Shown here one piece after another: positions 16,017 through 25,466 of a DNA stretch of 64,000 nt (the first letter of the stretch is position 1; each line of letters opens with the position of its first letter). Below the pieces are notes generated by a model. That model was not told where the DNA came from and ran no database searches. It saw only the letters and a program-made list of their open reading frames with translations. This DNA is from JAFKKS01 sp039808325 (GTDB taxonomy: Bacteria; Pseudomonadota; Alphaproteobacteria; Rhizobiales; Xanthobacteraceae), in the NCBI GenBank assembly GCA_039808325.1, contig JBDHSU010000001.1, positions 18,117-82,116 on the forward strand. Direction: 5' to 3'. A program made the position numbers and the translations under genes.

Positions 16017-19000
16017 CTACTCGGCCGCGATCGCCCTCGGGGGCTCCGGCAATTCCCCGATCTCTTCCGGCTGCGGCTCGAGCGAACGCTTGAGCCGGCG
16101 GTCGATCTTGTCGAGGTAGAGATAGACGATCGGGGTGATGAACAGCGTCAGGAATTGCGACAGGCACAGGCCGCCGACGACGGCGACGCCGAGCGGCTGA
16201 CGCAATTCCGCCCCCTCGCCCGTGCCGAGCGCGATCGGCAGCGCGCCGAAGATCGCGGCGAACGTCGTCATCATGATCGGGCGGAATCGCAACAAGCAGG
16301 CCTCGCGGATCGCGGCCTCGGCGCTGACGCCGACACGCCGGCGCTCGATCGCGAAGTCGACGATCATGATCGCGTTCTTCTTCACGATGCCGACCAGCAT
16401 CACGATGCCGATCATGGAGATCACCGTGAGCTCCATGTTCATCGCCATCAGCGTCAGCAGCGCGCCGATGCCGGCGGATGGCAGGCCCGAGATGATCGTG
16501 ATCGGGTGGATGAAGCTTTCGTAGAGAATGCCGAGCACCACATAGGCGGCGAAGATCGCGGCGAGGATCAGGACGCCCTGCCCTTTGAGCGAATCCTGGA
16601 ACACTTGCGCGGTGCCCTGGAAGCCGGTGACGACCGTCGCCGGCAGGCGTGCTTCCTCCTCGACGCGCCGGATCTGATCGACCGCGTCACCGAGCGAATG
16701 ACCGGGCGCCAGATTGAATGAGATCGTCACCGCCGGCTGCTGCCCCTGGTGGTTGACCTCGAGCGGTCCGACGCTCGGCTTGATCGTCGCGACCGCGTTC
16801 ATCGGCACAAGCTGGCCCGACTTCGTCTTAAGATAGATCTTGGAGATGTCCGACGGGTCCTTCTGGAACCGCGGATCGTTCTCCATGATGATCTGGTAGT
16901 CGTTCGACGGCGTGTAGATCGTCCCGACCTGACGGGTACCGAAGGCGCTGAACAGCTCGTTGCGAACCTGGTCGACGGTGATGCCGTACACCGCCGCCTT
17001 CTCGCGGTCGACGTCGACGCTCATCTGCGGATTCTTGATGTAGAGATCGGTCGTCACATCGCGCAGGCCGTCGAGCTTTGCGATCCGGTCGCGCAGTTCC
17101 GGCGCAATGCTGTAAAGCTCGTCGGTATCGCTCGATTGCAGCGTGTACTGGTATTCGCTTTTCGAGATGCGGCCGCCGAAGCTGATGTTCGGCACGTTCT
17201 GGAAGAACACCTTCACGCCGGGCACGACCGCCGTCGCCTGCCGCAACCGCTGAATGATCTGGTTCGCCGACTGACTGCGCTCGGATTTCGGCTTGAGGCC
17301 GACAAACAGACGCCCGGTATTCGCCGACGTACTGCGCCCGCCCGCGCCCACCGTCGAGTTGATGAACGCGACCGCGGGATCCGCCTGCACGATTTCGGCG
17401 ACACGTTTCTGCCGCTCGATCATCGCGGGGATCGAGGTGTCGGTCGCGGCCTCCACCGTTCCGGAGAGGAAGCCTGTATCCTCGATCGGGAAGAAGCCCT
17501 TGGGGATGGCGACATAGAGCCAGATCGTGCCGGCCACCGTCGCGAGCGTGATGACGAGCATGAGGGCGCGCGCCGCCAGCGCCTTGTCGAGCGCCCATTC
17601 ATAACCGCGAAGGGAAGCCTGGAACCCCGCCTCGAAGGCGCGCAGCAGCGCGTTCGGCCGCTTGTGCTCGTTGTGTCCGCGCAGCATGCGCGCGCACAGC
17701 ATGGGCGTCAGCGTCAGCGAAACGAAACCCGACACCACGATCGCGACCGAGATCGTCACCGCGAATTCACGGAAGACGCGCCCGACGACGCCGCCCATCA
17801 GCAGCACCGGGATGAACACGGCGATCAGCGAGAAGGTGATCGAAATGATGGTGAAGCCGATTTCTCGCGAGCCCTTGAGCGCCGCCTGGAACGGTTTCAT
17901 GCCGCCCTCGACGTGACGCACGATGTTCTCGAGCATGACGATGGCGTCATCGACCACGAAACCCACCGACAGGGTGAGCGCCAGCAGCGTCATGTTGTTG
18001 ATCGAGAAACCGAAGGCGTACATCGCGGCGCAGGTGCCGATCAGCGAGATCGGCACCGCGAGGCCCGGAATGACGGTAGCCGACACCGAGCGCAGGAACA
18101 GGAAGATCACCAGGATCACCAGCGCGATCGCAACCAGTAGGGTTTCCTGAACGTTGGCGACCGCCTGACGGATCGAGACCGATCGATCCATCATGAATTC
18201 CATGTTCACCGACGGCGGCACCTGCGCGCGGAAAGACGGCATCTTGGCGCGCACCGCGTCGACCACATCGACGGTATTGGCGTCGGGCTGGCGCTGGATC
18301 GCCAACACCACGGAACGGGTTCCGTTGAACCAGCTTGCGACCTGATCGTTCTCAACGCTGTCGACGACGCGCGCGATCTCGTCGAGCTTTACCGGCGCGC
18401 CGTTGCGCCACGCCACCGTGACCTTACGGTATTCTTTCGCTCTTTCGAGCTGCCCCGTCGCATTCAAGGTCACGTTCTGCCGGTCGCCGGCGAGAACTCC
18501 GACAGGCACGCTGGAATTGGCCCCGGCGAGCGCGGCGCGTACGTCATCGAGCGCGATGCCCCGCGCCGCGGCGCGTTCCGGATCGACCTGAACGCGCACC
18601 GCGAATTTCTGCGAGCCGTAGACCAGCACCTGCGCGACACCGGGAATCTGCGATATCTGCTGGCCGAGCAGCGTCTCGCCGTATTCGTCGACGGTCGAAA
18701 GCGGCAACGTCGGCGAGTTCAAGCTGACGTAGAGAACCGGATAGTCGGCCGGGTTGACCTTGCGGAAGAACGGCGGGTCCTTCACCTCTTGCGGCAAACG
18801 CCGCTGCGCGATCGAAAGCGCCGTCTGCACATCGAGCGAGGCGCTATCGATGTTGCGATTGAGGTCGAACTGAACGGTGATCGCCGTGCGCCCGAGCGAG
18901 GACGTCGAGCTCATCGAGCTGATGCCCGGGATGGTCGAAAACTGCCGCTCGATCGGAGAAGCCACGGACGCCGCCATGGTCTCCGGGCTCGCGCCCGGCA

Positions 19001-19151
19001 GCGTCGCGATCACGCTGATGGTCGGAAAATCCACTTTCGGGAGCGCGGAAACCGGCAGAAGGCGATAAGCAAACACGCCGAACACGATGAACGACGCCGT
19101 GATCAGCGTCGTCATCACCGGCCGTCGGATGCAGGCCTCCGAGAGCTGCAT
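16017..19151 (-). CDS. RND-family multidrug efflux permease (HAE1, MdtB/MdtC-like)
   Basis: The 1044-residue inner-membrane pump uses proton flow to expel toxic compounds. It has the RND layout: an N-terminal helix (CIRRPVMTTLITASFIVFG), a large periplasmic loop, a helix bundle with the proton-relay aspartates in GFVVDDAIVMLENI, a second loop, and a second bundle ending ITPIVYLYLDKI. PGASPETMAASVASPIERQF is a conserved porter-domain motif. It is 3 bases downstream of its adaptor gene. No outer-membrane gene is adjacent; the TolC at 31-32.7 kb is a possible partner. Confidence 0.94.
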   Translation of the reverse strand: MQLSEACIRRPVMTTLITASFIVFGVFAYRLLPVSALPKVDFPTISVIATLPGASPETMAASVASPIERQFSTIPGISSMSSTSSLGRTAITVQFDLNRNIDSASLDVQTALSIAQRRLPQEVKDPPFFRKVNPADYPVLYVSLNSPTLPLSTVDEYGETLLGQQISQIPGVAQVLVYGSQKFAVRVQVDPERAAARGIALDDVRAALAGANSSVPVGVLAGDRQNVTLNATGQLERAKEYRKVTVAWRNGAPVKLDEIARVVDSVENDQVASWFNGTRSVVLAIQRQPDANTVDVVDAVRAKMPSFRAQVPPSVNMEFMMDRSVSIRQAVANVQETLLVAIALVILVIFLFLRSVSATVIPGLAVPISLIGTCAAMYAFGFSINNMTLLALTLSVGFVVDDAIVMLENIVRHVEGGMKPFQAALKGSREIGFTIISITFSLIAVFIPVLLMGGVVGRVFREFAVTISVAIVVSGFVSLTLTPMLCARMLRGHNEHKRPNALLRAFEAGFQASLRGYEWALDKALAARALMLVITLATVAGTIWLYVAIPKGFFPIEDTGFLSGTVEAATDTSIPAMIERQKRVAEIVQADPAVAFINSTVGAGGRSTSANTGRLFVGLKPKSERSQSANQIIQRLRQATAVVPGVKVFFQNVPNISFGGRISKSEYQYTLQSSDTDELYSIAPELRDRIAKLDGLRDVTTDLYIKNPQMSVDVDREKAAVYGITVDQVRNELFSAFGTRQVGTIYTPSNDYQIIMENDPRFQKDPSDISKIYLKTKSGQLVPMNAVATIKPSVGPLEVNHQGQQPAVTISFNLAPGHSLGDAVDQIRRVEEEARLPATVVTGFQGTAQVFQDSLKGQGVLILAAIFAAYVVLGILYESFIHPITIISGLPSAGIGALLTLMAMNMELTVISMIGIVMLVGIVKKNAIMIVDFAIERRRVGVSAEAAIREACLLRFRPIMMTTFAAIFGALPIALGTGEGAELRQPLGVAVVGGLCLSQFLTLFITPIVYLYLDKIDRRLKRSLEPQPEEIGELPEPPRAIAAE

Positions 19152-19154
19152 GGG

Positions 19155-20300
19155 TCAGGAACCCGCCTTCGGCTGACGCACGGAGACCCGCGTTCCCTCC
19201 GCCAACAGGAGTTGGCCGTCCGTCACCACCACCTCCCCTCCGGCAAGGCCTTCGGTGATGACCGATTCAGCGTCGACGGTTCGGCCGACTTTCACCGGCT
19301 GCACCGTCGCGACTTCGTTCCTGATGACGAAGACGTAGGTTCCCTTCTGTCCGACCTGAACCGCGACGGCGGGAACGGAAACGGCATCCTCGACCCGCAA
19401 GGTCAGTTGCGTGTTGACCAGCGTACCCGGCCAAAGCGCTTCGTCATTGTTGGCCATGCTCGCCCGCACGGGCACCATGCCCGAGGTGATATCGACGCTG
19501 TTGTCGATCATGCTGACGGAGCCGGCGGCCTTCTCCGTGGAGCCCGGGATGATCGCTTCGACATGGGTCGATCCGGCGCGCATCGCATCGCGCAAATCCG
19601 GGAGCGAATTCTGCGGGACCGAGAAAACGACGTAGACCGGCTTCGTCTGATTGATGGTCGCGAGCGGCGCGGTGTCGGCCGGGCGCACGAAGTTGCCGGT
19701 CTTCACGTTCGCGGCGCTGATGCGCCCGCTGATCGGCGCGAAGATCTTCGTATAACTCTGTTGGACCTTGAGGTTCGCAAGCGCGGCTTCATCGGCCTTG
19801 ATGCTGGCGCGGAAGGTGTCGGCCTGCGTCTTGGCATTGTCGAGATTGACGATCGGCGTCGCGTTCTTCGCGACAAGCTCGGTGTAGCGGCGAACGTCCC
19901 GCTCCGCGCCTTCGAGCTGCGCCCGGTCGCGCGCGACCACGCCCTCGGCCTGCGCAACCTGCGCATCGAGAACGCGACCGTCGAGGGTGAAGAGAAGGTC
20001 TCCCGCCTTCACCTCGGCGCCATCCTCGAAGTGGACGCCTTCGATCGCCGTCTCGAGCCGGGCCTTGACGGCGACGCTGGCGATCGGCGTCACGGTGCCG
20101 AGGGAATCGATGCGGACCGGCGTCTGCTTCTTGACCGCGGTCGCGACCTCGACCGGCACCGCGCGTTGAGGCGCGGCCGCTTTTCCGGCCGGCGCCTGCG
20201 CGTTGGCGCCGTGCGGCGCCCATGTCGAGCGCGTGGCCACGCCGACCACCCCGAGGGCGAGCACCGCGAGCCCGGTTATGACCCAACTACGCTTTTTCAT
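19155..20300 (-). CDS. RND efflux periplasmic adaptor (MdtA-like)
   Basis: Membrane fusion protein linking the RND pump to an outer-membrane channel. The N-terminus KKRSWVITGLAVLALGVVGVA is a membrane anchor or signal. A lipoyl/hairpin region (VKARLETAIEGVHFEDGAEV) and a coiled coil (about residues 110-170) follow. Then come the typical TKIFAPISGRISAANVKTG and a beta-barrel with VYVVFSVPQNSLPDL. At 381 residues it is normal. It is transcribed with the pump and diverges from xth across a 262-base gap with no recognisable gene. Confidence 0.93.
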   Translation of the reverse strand: MKKRSWVITGLAVLALGVVGVATRSTWAPHGANAQAPAGKAAAPQRAVPVEVATAVKKQTPVRIDSLGTVTPIASVAVKARLETAIEGVHFEDGAEVKAGDLLFTLDGRVLDAQVAQAEGVVARDRAQLEGAERDVRRYTELVAKNATPIVNLDNAKTQADTFRASIKADEAALANLKVQQSYTKIFAPISGRISAANVKTGNFVRPADTAPLATINQTKPVYVVFSVPQNSLPDLRDAMRAGSTHVEAIIPGSTEKAAGSVSMIDNSVDITSGMVPVRASMANNDEALWPGTLVNTQLTLRVEDAVSVPAVAVQVGQKGTYVFVIRNEVATVQPVKVGRTVDAESVITEGLAGGEVVVTDGQLLLAEGTRVSVRQPKAGS

Positions 20301-20562
20301 AGCGAAAGCGGTACCTTGTTCCCTCGCCCGAGCGCGGCCGCGCTTCTCAGCCCACGCTTCCGGTGGCCTGGTCGTGCCTGACGCTCAGCGTCCCCCAATT
20401 CCCAACGTACTGATAGCATAGGCAAGAAAGCTCTAACATAGACGGACGGGTCGCACCTGATAAACGCGGGCCGCGCGGTAACCCTGCGCCTCTCTCGGAA
20501 AAAGCACGGACCGTGCCAACGCCCTTGCCCCGGCCGCCCGGGCATTGGAAAAGAATGACCTC

Positions 20563-21354
20563 ATGCGCATCGCCACCTGGAACATCAACTCGGTCAAGCA
20601 GCGGCTTGAGAATCTCCTCGCCTGGTTGAAGGAGACCGATCCCGACATCGCCTGTCTGCAGGAGACGAAGTCGATCGACGCCGCGTTTCCGCGCGAAGCC
20701 ATTGAATCCGCTGGCTATAATGTTGCGATCCACGGCCAGAAGGCATTCAACGGCGTCGCCATTCTGTCGAAACTGCCGTTCGATGAAGTGACGCCGCGCC
20801 TGCCCGGGGATCCCGAGGACGACCATGCGCGCTTCCTCGAAGCGGTCGTCTCGACCAAATCCGGCGCGCTGCGGGTGGCATCGATCTACCTGCCGAACGG
20901 CAACCCGCCGTCGACAGAAAAGTACCCGTACAAGCTGCGGTGGATGGAGCGATTGATGAAATATGTGCCAGAACGATTGGCGCTGGAGGAGCCGCTCGTC
21001 CTCGCCGGTGACTACAATGTGATCCCGGCGGACGCCGATGTCCACGATCCGGCGGCGTGGGCGGGCGACGCCCTATGCCTGCCGCAGACGCGGGAGCGAT
21101 TCCGTGCCCTGCTCAATCTCGGCCTCGCCGACGCCATCCGCGCCACGACCGATGCGCCCGGCCTCTACACCTTCTGGGACTATCAAGCCGGCGCCTGGCA
21201 GCGGAACAACGGAATCCGCATCGACCATCTGCTGCTGTCGCCGCAGGCCGCCGACCGCCTGACGGGCGCCGGGATCGACAGGTTCATGCGGGCGCGCGAA
21301 AAGCCGTCCGACCACGTTCCCGTGTGGATCGATCTCGCATTGGAACCGCGATAA
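20563..21354 (+). CDS. xth: Exodeoxyribonuclease III
   Basis: AP endonuclease and 3'-exonuclease of base-excision repair. The ATG at 20563 (MRIATWNINSVKQR) is the standard family start; a TTG six codons earlier is unlikely. Catalytic residues are visible in N7/N9, CLQETKS (E34), GDYNVIP and the final SDHVPVW. The length is 263 residues. A GNAT acetyltransferase follows directly after the stop. Confidence 0.95.
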   Translation: MRIATWNINSVKQRLENLLAWLKETDPDIACLQETKSIDAAFPREAIESAGYNVAIHGQKAFNGVAILSKLPFDEVTPRLPGDPEDDHARFLEAVVSTKSGALRVASIYLPNGNPPSTEKYPYKLRWMERLMKYVPERLALEEPLVLAGDYNVIPADADVHDPAAWAGDALCLPQTRERFRALLNLGLADAIRATTDAPGLYTFWDYQAGAWQRNNGIRIDHLLLSPQAADRLTGAGIDRFMRAREKPSDHVPVWIDLALEPR

Positions 21355-22008
21355 GTGGCGCCGGCCCCGCCGCGCTTCACCATTCCGATGCCGCTGTCAG
21401 CGGACAATCCCGTTCTGCCGCTCGGCTATTCTCCCGTTGCGCCGGGGCGGCTCGCGCAAGTGGTCACGTTTCTCGAGATGACGGAGCCGCCGGCCGCGCC
21501 GGGGGAGCCCCGTGGGCGGACGCTCGGCCTGCGACGGTTCGACGGCGGTGCAACCGAAGACTACCGCCGCCTGTTCCGCGCGGTCGGCGAGGATTGGCTC
21601 TGGTCGTCGCGTCTCGAAATGACCGACGATGCGCTGCGCGCCATTCTCGGCGACCCGCGCGTCGAAGCCTATGCAGTGCGCGAGGGCGACCGCGACATCG
21701 GCCTTCTCGAGCTTGATTTCCGCGAGAACGCCGCATGCGAACTCAGCTTCTTTGGACTTGCGGCGGGATTTGTCGGCCGAGGATTCGGACGGAGGCTGAT
21801 GGACGAAGCGATCCGTCGTGCCTGGGCGAAGCCGATCCGCCGGTTCTGGGTCCACACCTGCACGCTCGATCATCCGGCGGCGCTGGCGTTCTATTGCCGC
21901 GCGGGCTTTCGGCCTTACGGGCAAGCGGTGGAGGTTTCGAACGACCCGCGCGTCAGCGGGCACATTCGCCCGGACGCCGCGCCGCACATTCCGATGACGC
22001 GGCCCTGA
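21355..22008 (+). CDS. GNAT-family N-acetyltransferase
   Basis: The acetyl-CoA-binding motif appears as FVGRGFGRRLMDEAIRRA, followed by the usual NH-x-H/ALxFYxxxGF pattern as DHPAALAFYCRAGFRPYG. The substrate is unknown. The reading frame begins with GTG immediately after the xth stop, and an ATG at 21388 is an alternative start; neither has a strong ribosome binding site. It is probably co-transcribed with xth and ends 16 bases before the convergent exoR-like gene. Confidence 0.85.
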   Translation: MAPAPPRFTIPMPLSADNPVLPLGYSPVAPGRLAQVVTFLEMTEPPAAPGEPRGRTLGLRRFDGGATEDYRRLFRAVGEDWLWSSRLEMTDDALRAILGDPRVEAYAVREGDRDIGLLELDFRENAACELSFFGLAAGFVGRGFGRRLMDEAIRRAWAKPIRRFWVHTCTLDHPAALAFYCRAGFRPYGQAVEVSNDPRVSGHIRPDAAPHIPMTRP

Positions 22009-22024
22009 ACAGGCGGTAGGCGCG

Positions 22025-22885
22025 CTATTCGCGGCGCGACTTCATCCAGCGCTCAAGATAAACCAACGCCAGCGAGCGTTCGTCCTCGGTCGCGAGCCTG
22101 AAGGCGGCGTCGTACATCTCGCCGATCCATTTCTCGCCCGACGCGCCCGCGGCATCCTTCGCCAAAGTGAGCCACATCAAACCGCGCGCCGCCTGCCGCG
22201 GCACATACTCGCCCTTGAACAGCATGTGCCCGAGCAGAGCCTGCGCTTGATATTGCCCCTTATGCGCGGCGAGGCCGAGCCAACGGGCGGCCTGCCGCGG
22301 ATCCTTCGGCGAGCCGGTTCCATCGAGATAAAGGCGCGCAAGATTGTACTGCGCGTCCGGATCGCCGAAGTAGGACGCGGCGTAGGCGAACATCTCACGC
22401 GCGCGCGGCGGATTGGCCTTCACCGTGCTGTTCGGAATGCCGTCGAGATAGTATTGGCCAAGCGCGACGAAGGCGCTGGCGACGAAGCGTGACTGCGGCG
22501 TCTCGGGGCTGTCGTCGGCGTGCTGGTTGGCAATGCGGCTGAAGTACTGGAAGGCGCGCAAGTCGTCCTGCTTCACCCCCTCGCCTTCCGCATACATGCG
22601 GCCAAGCTTCCACTGGGCGGCGGTATGGCCCTGCTCGGCGGCATATTCGAGCGAGGTGACGGCACGCGCCGTATGCCCGTCGCGTAGCGCACGCGCGCCG
22701 TCGCGGAAGGCCTGCAGCGGCGTCGGGGCTGGCGTGTGCGGCGGCACGCGCGTTCCGTCGAACGCGAGCGCCGGAGGAGCGGCGGGGGTGCGGCCGGGGG
22801 AATCCGCGCCGTCGAACGCAAGGGCAAGCCCAGGCGAGCTCAGCCCGATCAGAATTGCTATGCCGATACGCTCAAATATCCGCAT
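22025..22885 (-). CDS. exoR: ExoR-like periplasmic Sel1-repeat regulator
   Basis: This 286-residue protein starts with a signal peptide ending LALA and contains tandem Sel1/TPR-like repeats, for example AAEQGHTAAQWKLGRMYAEG and GDPDAQYNLARLYLDG. The overall pattern closely follows Sinorhizobium ExoR as I remember it: an early AVTSLEYAAEQGHT block, the FALGQYYLDGI-type middle and the LATEDER end. ExoR inhibits the ExoS/ChvI two-component system, affecting exopolysaccharide and motility; no exoS or chvI is in this window. The start at 22885 overlaps the ilvD stop by 14 bases. A plain Sel1 protein is the fallback call. Confidence 0.75.
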   Translation of the reverse strand: MRIFERIGIAILIGLSSPGLALAFDGADSPGRTPAAPPALAFDGTRVPPHTPAPTPLQAFRDGARALRDGHTARAVTSLEYAAEQGHTAAQWKLGRMYAEGEGVKQDDLRAFQYFSRIANQHADDSPETPQSRFVASAFVALGQYYLDGIPNSTVKANPPRAREMFAYAASYFGDPDAQYNLARLYLDGTGSPKDPRQAARWLGLAAHKGQYQAQALLGHMLFKGEYVPRQAARGLMWLTLAKDAAGASGEKWIGEMYDAAFRLATEDERSLALVYLERWMKSRRE

Positions 22886-24596
22886 AGGATTGTTTCTCAG
22901 CCGCACCGCCAGGGTGCGTTACTGCGCCGTTCACGGCGGGACCGACCTGTTGCGCGTACTTCCAGATGTAGCCGGACGTGTAGTCCGTCTCGCGCGGTTT
23001 CCAGTCTTTCTTGCGCTTCGCGAGTTCGTCGTCGCTGAGATTGACGTCGAGCGTCCCCGCGACGGCGTCGATGGTGATGATGTCGCCGTCGCGCAAAAGC
23101 GCGATCGGGCCGCCGACCGCGGCTTCGGGACCGACATGGCCGATGCAGAAGCCGCGCGTCGCGCCGGAGAAGCGGCCATCGGTGATGAGCGCAACCTTGC
23201 CGCCCATGCCCTGTCCGTAGAGCGCCGCCGTGGTCGAAAGCATCTCGCGCATGCCGGGGCCGCCCTTCGGACCCTCATAGCGGATGACCAGGACGTCGCC
23301 CTCCTTATAGGTCTTCTTTCGCACAGCCTCGAAACAGGCTTCCTCGCCGTCGAAGCAGCGCGCCGGCCCGGTGAACTTGAGTTCGCTCATGCCGGCGACC
23401 TTCACGATCGCACCCTCGGGAGCGAGATTACCCTTCAAGCCGACGACGCCGCCGGTCGCCGTGATCGGCTTGTCGGCCGGATACACCACGTCCTGTTCGG
23501 AGTTCCACTTCACGCTCTTGAGGTTTTCCGCGATCGTGCGCCCGGTCACGGTCATGCAGTCGCCGTGCAGATAGCCGTGGTCGAGCAGCGTCTTCATCAG
23601 CAGCGGAATGCCGCCGACCTCGAACATGTCCTTGGCGACGTAACGCCCGCCCGGCTTCAGGTCGGCGATGTAGGGCGTGCGCTTGAACACCTCCGCCACG
23701 TCGAACAACGTGAACTCGATCCCGCACTCATGCGCGATGGCTGGAAGGTGCAGCGCCGCGTTGGTCGAGCCTCCGGAGGCTGCAACCGTCGCGGCCGCGT
23801 TCTCCAGCGCCTTGCGGGTAACGATGTCGCGCGGGCGCAGATTCAGCCGCACGAGATCCATGATCTGCTCGCCCGCCGCCATGCAGAACCGATCGCGGAT
23901 TTCGTACGGCGCCGGCGCGCCGGCCGAGTAAGGCAGCGCGAGGCCGATCGCTTCCGAAACCGTCGCCATGGTGTTGGCCGTGAACTGGGCGCCGCAGGCG
24001 CCGGCCGACGGACAGGCGACCTTCTCGATCTCGTCGAGGTCCTCGTCGGACATCGCGCCGACCGAGTGCTTGCCGACCGCCTCGAACATGTCCTGCACGG
24101 TGACGACCTGACCGCGGAAATTGCCGGGAAGGATCGAGCCGCCGTAGATGAAGATCGACGGCACGTTGAGGCGCACCATCGCCATCATCATTCCCGGAAG
24201 GGACTTGTCGCAGCCGGCGAGGCCGACCAGAGCATCGTAGCCATGGCCGCGCATGGTGAGTTCAACCGTGTCGGCGATCGCCTCGCGCGACGGCAGCGAC
24301 GCGCGCATGCCGGCATGCCCCATGGCGATGCCGTCGGTCACGGTGATGGTGCAAAATTCGCGTGGTGTTCCCTGCGCGGCGGCAACGCCTTTCTTCACGG
24401 CCTGCGCCTGGCGCATCAGGGAGATGTTGCAGGGGGCGGCTTCGTTCCAGCAGGACGCCACGCCGACGAAGGGCTGATGGATCTGTTCGGTGGTGAGACC
24501 CATCGCATAGTAGTACGAACGATGCGGCGCGCGGGCGGGACCTTCCGTAACGTGGCGACTCGGCAAACGGGATTTTATGTTTGTTTTGACGTCCAT
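22872..24596 (-). CDS. ilvD: Dihydroxy-acid dehydratase
   Basis: IlvD converts dihydroxy acids to 2-oxo acids in isoleucine and valine synthesis, using an Fe-S cluster. Cluster cysteines are seen in ASCWNEAAPCN, in VGLAGCDKSLPGM and in PSAGACGAQFTANTM. The C-terminal region contains LITDGRFSGATRGFCIGHV. The product is 574 residues. Its stop overlaps the exoR-like start, so the two are probably co-transcribed. Confidence 0.96.
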   Translation of the reverse strand: MDVKTNIKSRLPSRHVTEGPARAPHRSYYYAMGLTTEQIHQPFVGVASCWNEAAPCNISLMRQAQAVKKGVAAAQGTPREFCTITVTDGIAMGHAGMRASLPSREAIADTVELTMRGHGYDALVGLAGCDKSLPGMMMAMVRLNVPSIFIYGGSILPGNFRGQVVTVQDMFEAVGKHSVGAMSDEDLDEIEKVACPSAGACGAQFTANTMATVSEAIGLALPYSAGAPAPYEIRDRFCMAAGEQIMDLVRLNLRPRDIVTRKALENAAATVAASGGSTNAALHLPAIAHECGIEFTLFDVAEVFKRTPYIADLKPGGRYVAKDMFEVGGIPLLMKTLLDHGYLHGDCMTVTGRTIAENLKSVKWNSEQDVVYPADKPITATGGVVGLKGNLAPEGAIVKVAGMSELKFTGPARCFDGEEACFEAVRKKTYKEGDVLVIRYEGPKGGPGMREMLSTTAALYGQGMGGKVALITDGRFSGATRGFCIGHVGPEAAVGGPIALLRDGDIITIDAVAGTLDVNLSDDELAKRKKDWKPRETDYTSGYIWKYAQQVGPAVNGAVTHPGGAAEKQSYADI

Positions 24597-24624
24597 CGAC
24601 CTTTGAGCCCCCTGTATTCCAAGC

Positions 24625-24685
24625 CCCGGGTTTCGCTCCGGGTGTTACGCCGCGTTCCCTCCACTTTGCCGTCGATCTTGGAGGG
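24625..24685 (-). other. Two small hairpins in the ilvD leader region
   Basis: The gap 24597-24881 contains no gene. Near ilvD it holds CCCGG/CCGGG (24625-24629, 24638-24642) and a perfect 7-base stem CCCTCCA/TGGAGGG (24657-24663, 24679-24685). No branched-chain-rich leader peptide was found, so attenuation is not supported. The role is unknown. Confidence 0.25.
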
Positions 24686-24881
24686 CCCCCGACCTCGGAT
24701 GATCGTTGCAATGCGACCTTCAGCGGAAGGTCACCATGGTGGCTCACGATCCTTTCGATGTCGTGTTCATGTGTGGCGGAATCGCGGCGTGAGGCCGTGC
24801 CTTGGCTCGCCTTTTACGCATTGTCCTAACATGTTGCTGAAGTGACACATCTGTGACGGTTAATCCACGTTAGTGAACTCC

Positions 24882-25466
24882 ATGCTTTCCTCAAACGGCC
24901 GCCTTAACCGGGCTTTCTTTTCCCGCAGCGTGCACGACGTCGCACCCGATCTGATCGGCGCGGTGCTCACGGTGAACGGCGTCGGCGGCCGGATCGTCGA
25001 GGTCGAAGCCTATCACCACACGGAGCCGGCGGCGCATTCGTTTCGCGGGTCGACGCCGCGCAATGCCGTGATGTTCGGCCCGCCGGGCTATCTCTATGTC
25101 TATCGCTCGTACGGCATCCACTGGTGCATGAATTTCGTGTGCGAACCGGAAGGGACGGCCGCCGCCGTGCTGATCCGCGCGCTGGAGCCGACCGCGGGCA
25201 TCGACATGATGCGGCAACGTCGCGGCACGGACGATCTGCGCTCGCTCTGTTCCGGCCCGGGCAAAGTGTGCGCGGCGCTTGCCGTCACCCGCGAGCACAA
25301 CGGGTTCGCGCTCGACGCGCCGCCGTTCGCGGTGCAAGCCCGCAGGTCCATGCCGCGCCTCGCGGTCGGCGTGCGCATCGGCATCACCAAGGCCGCGGAC
25401 CTGCCATGGCGCTACGGAGACGCCGATTCAAAGTTCGTCAGCAAGCCATTCAAGCCAAAGACTTAA
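24882..25466 (+). CDS. DNA-3-methyladenine glycosylase (AAG/MPG family)
   Basis: Removes alkylated purines in base-excision repair. Family motifs are GRIVEVEAYHHTEPAAHSFRG, RNAVMFGPPGYLYVYRSYGI (including the catalytic-site region), CSGPGKVCAALAVTREHNG and a final RIGITKAADLPWR. The length, about 194 residues, is typical. I prefer the ATG at 24882; a GTG three codons earlier is possible. Its TAA overlaps the convergent metallophosphoesterase stop by 4 bases. Confidence 0.93.
   Translation: MLSSNGRLNRAFFSRSVHDVAPDLIGAVLTVNGVGGRIVEVEAYHHTEPAAHSFRGSTPRNAVMFGPPGYLYVYRSYGIHWCMNFVCEPEGTAAAVLIRALEPTAGIDMMRQRRGTDDLRSLCSGPGKVCAALAVTREHNGFALDAPPFAVQARRSMPRLAVGVRIGITKAADLPWRYGDADSKFVSKPFKPKT

Noticed and set aside
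24597..24881. Branched-chain attenuator before ilvD
   Set aside because: Hairpins exist, but no Ile/Val/Leu-rich leader peptide was found.
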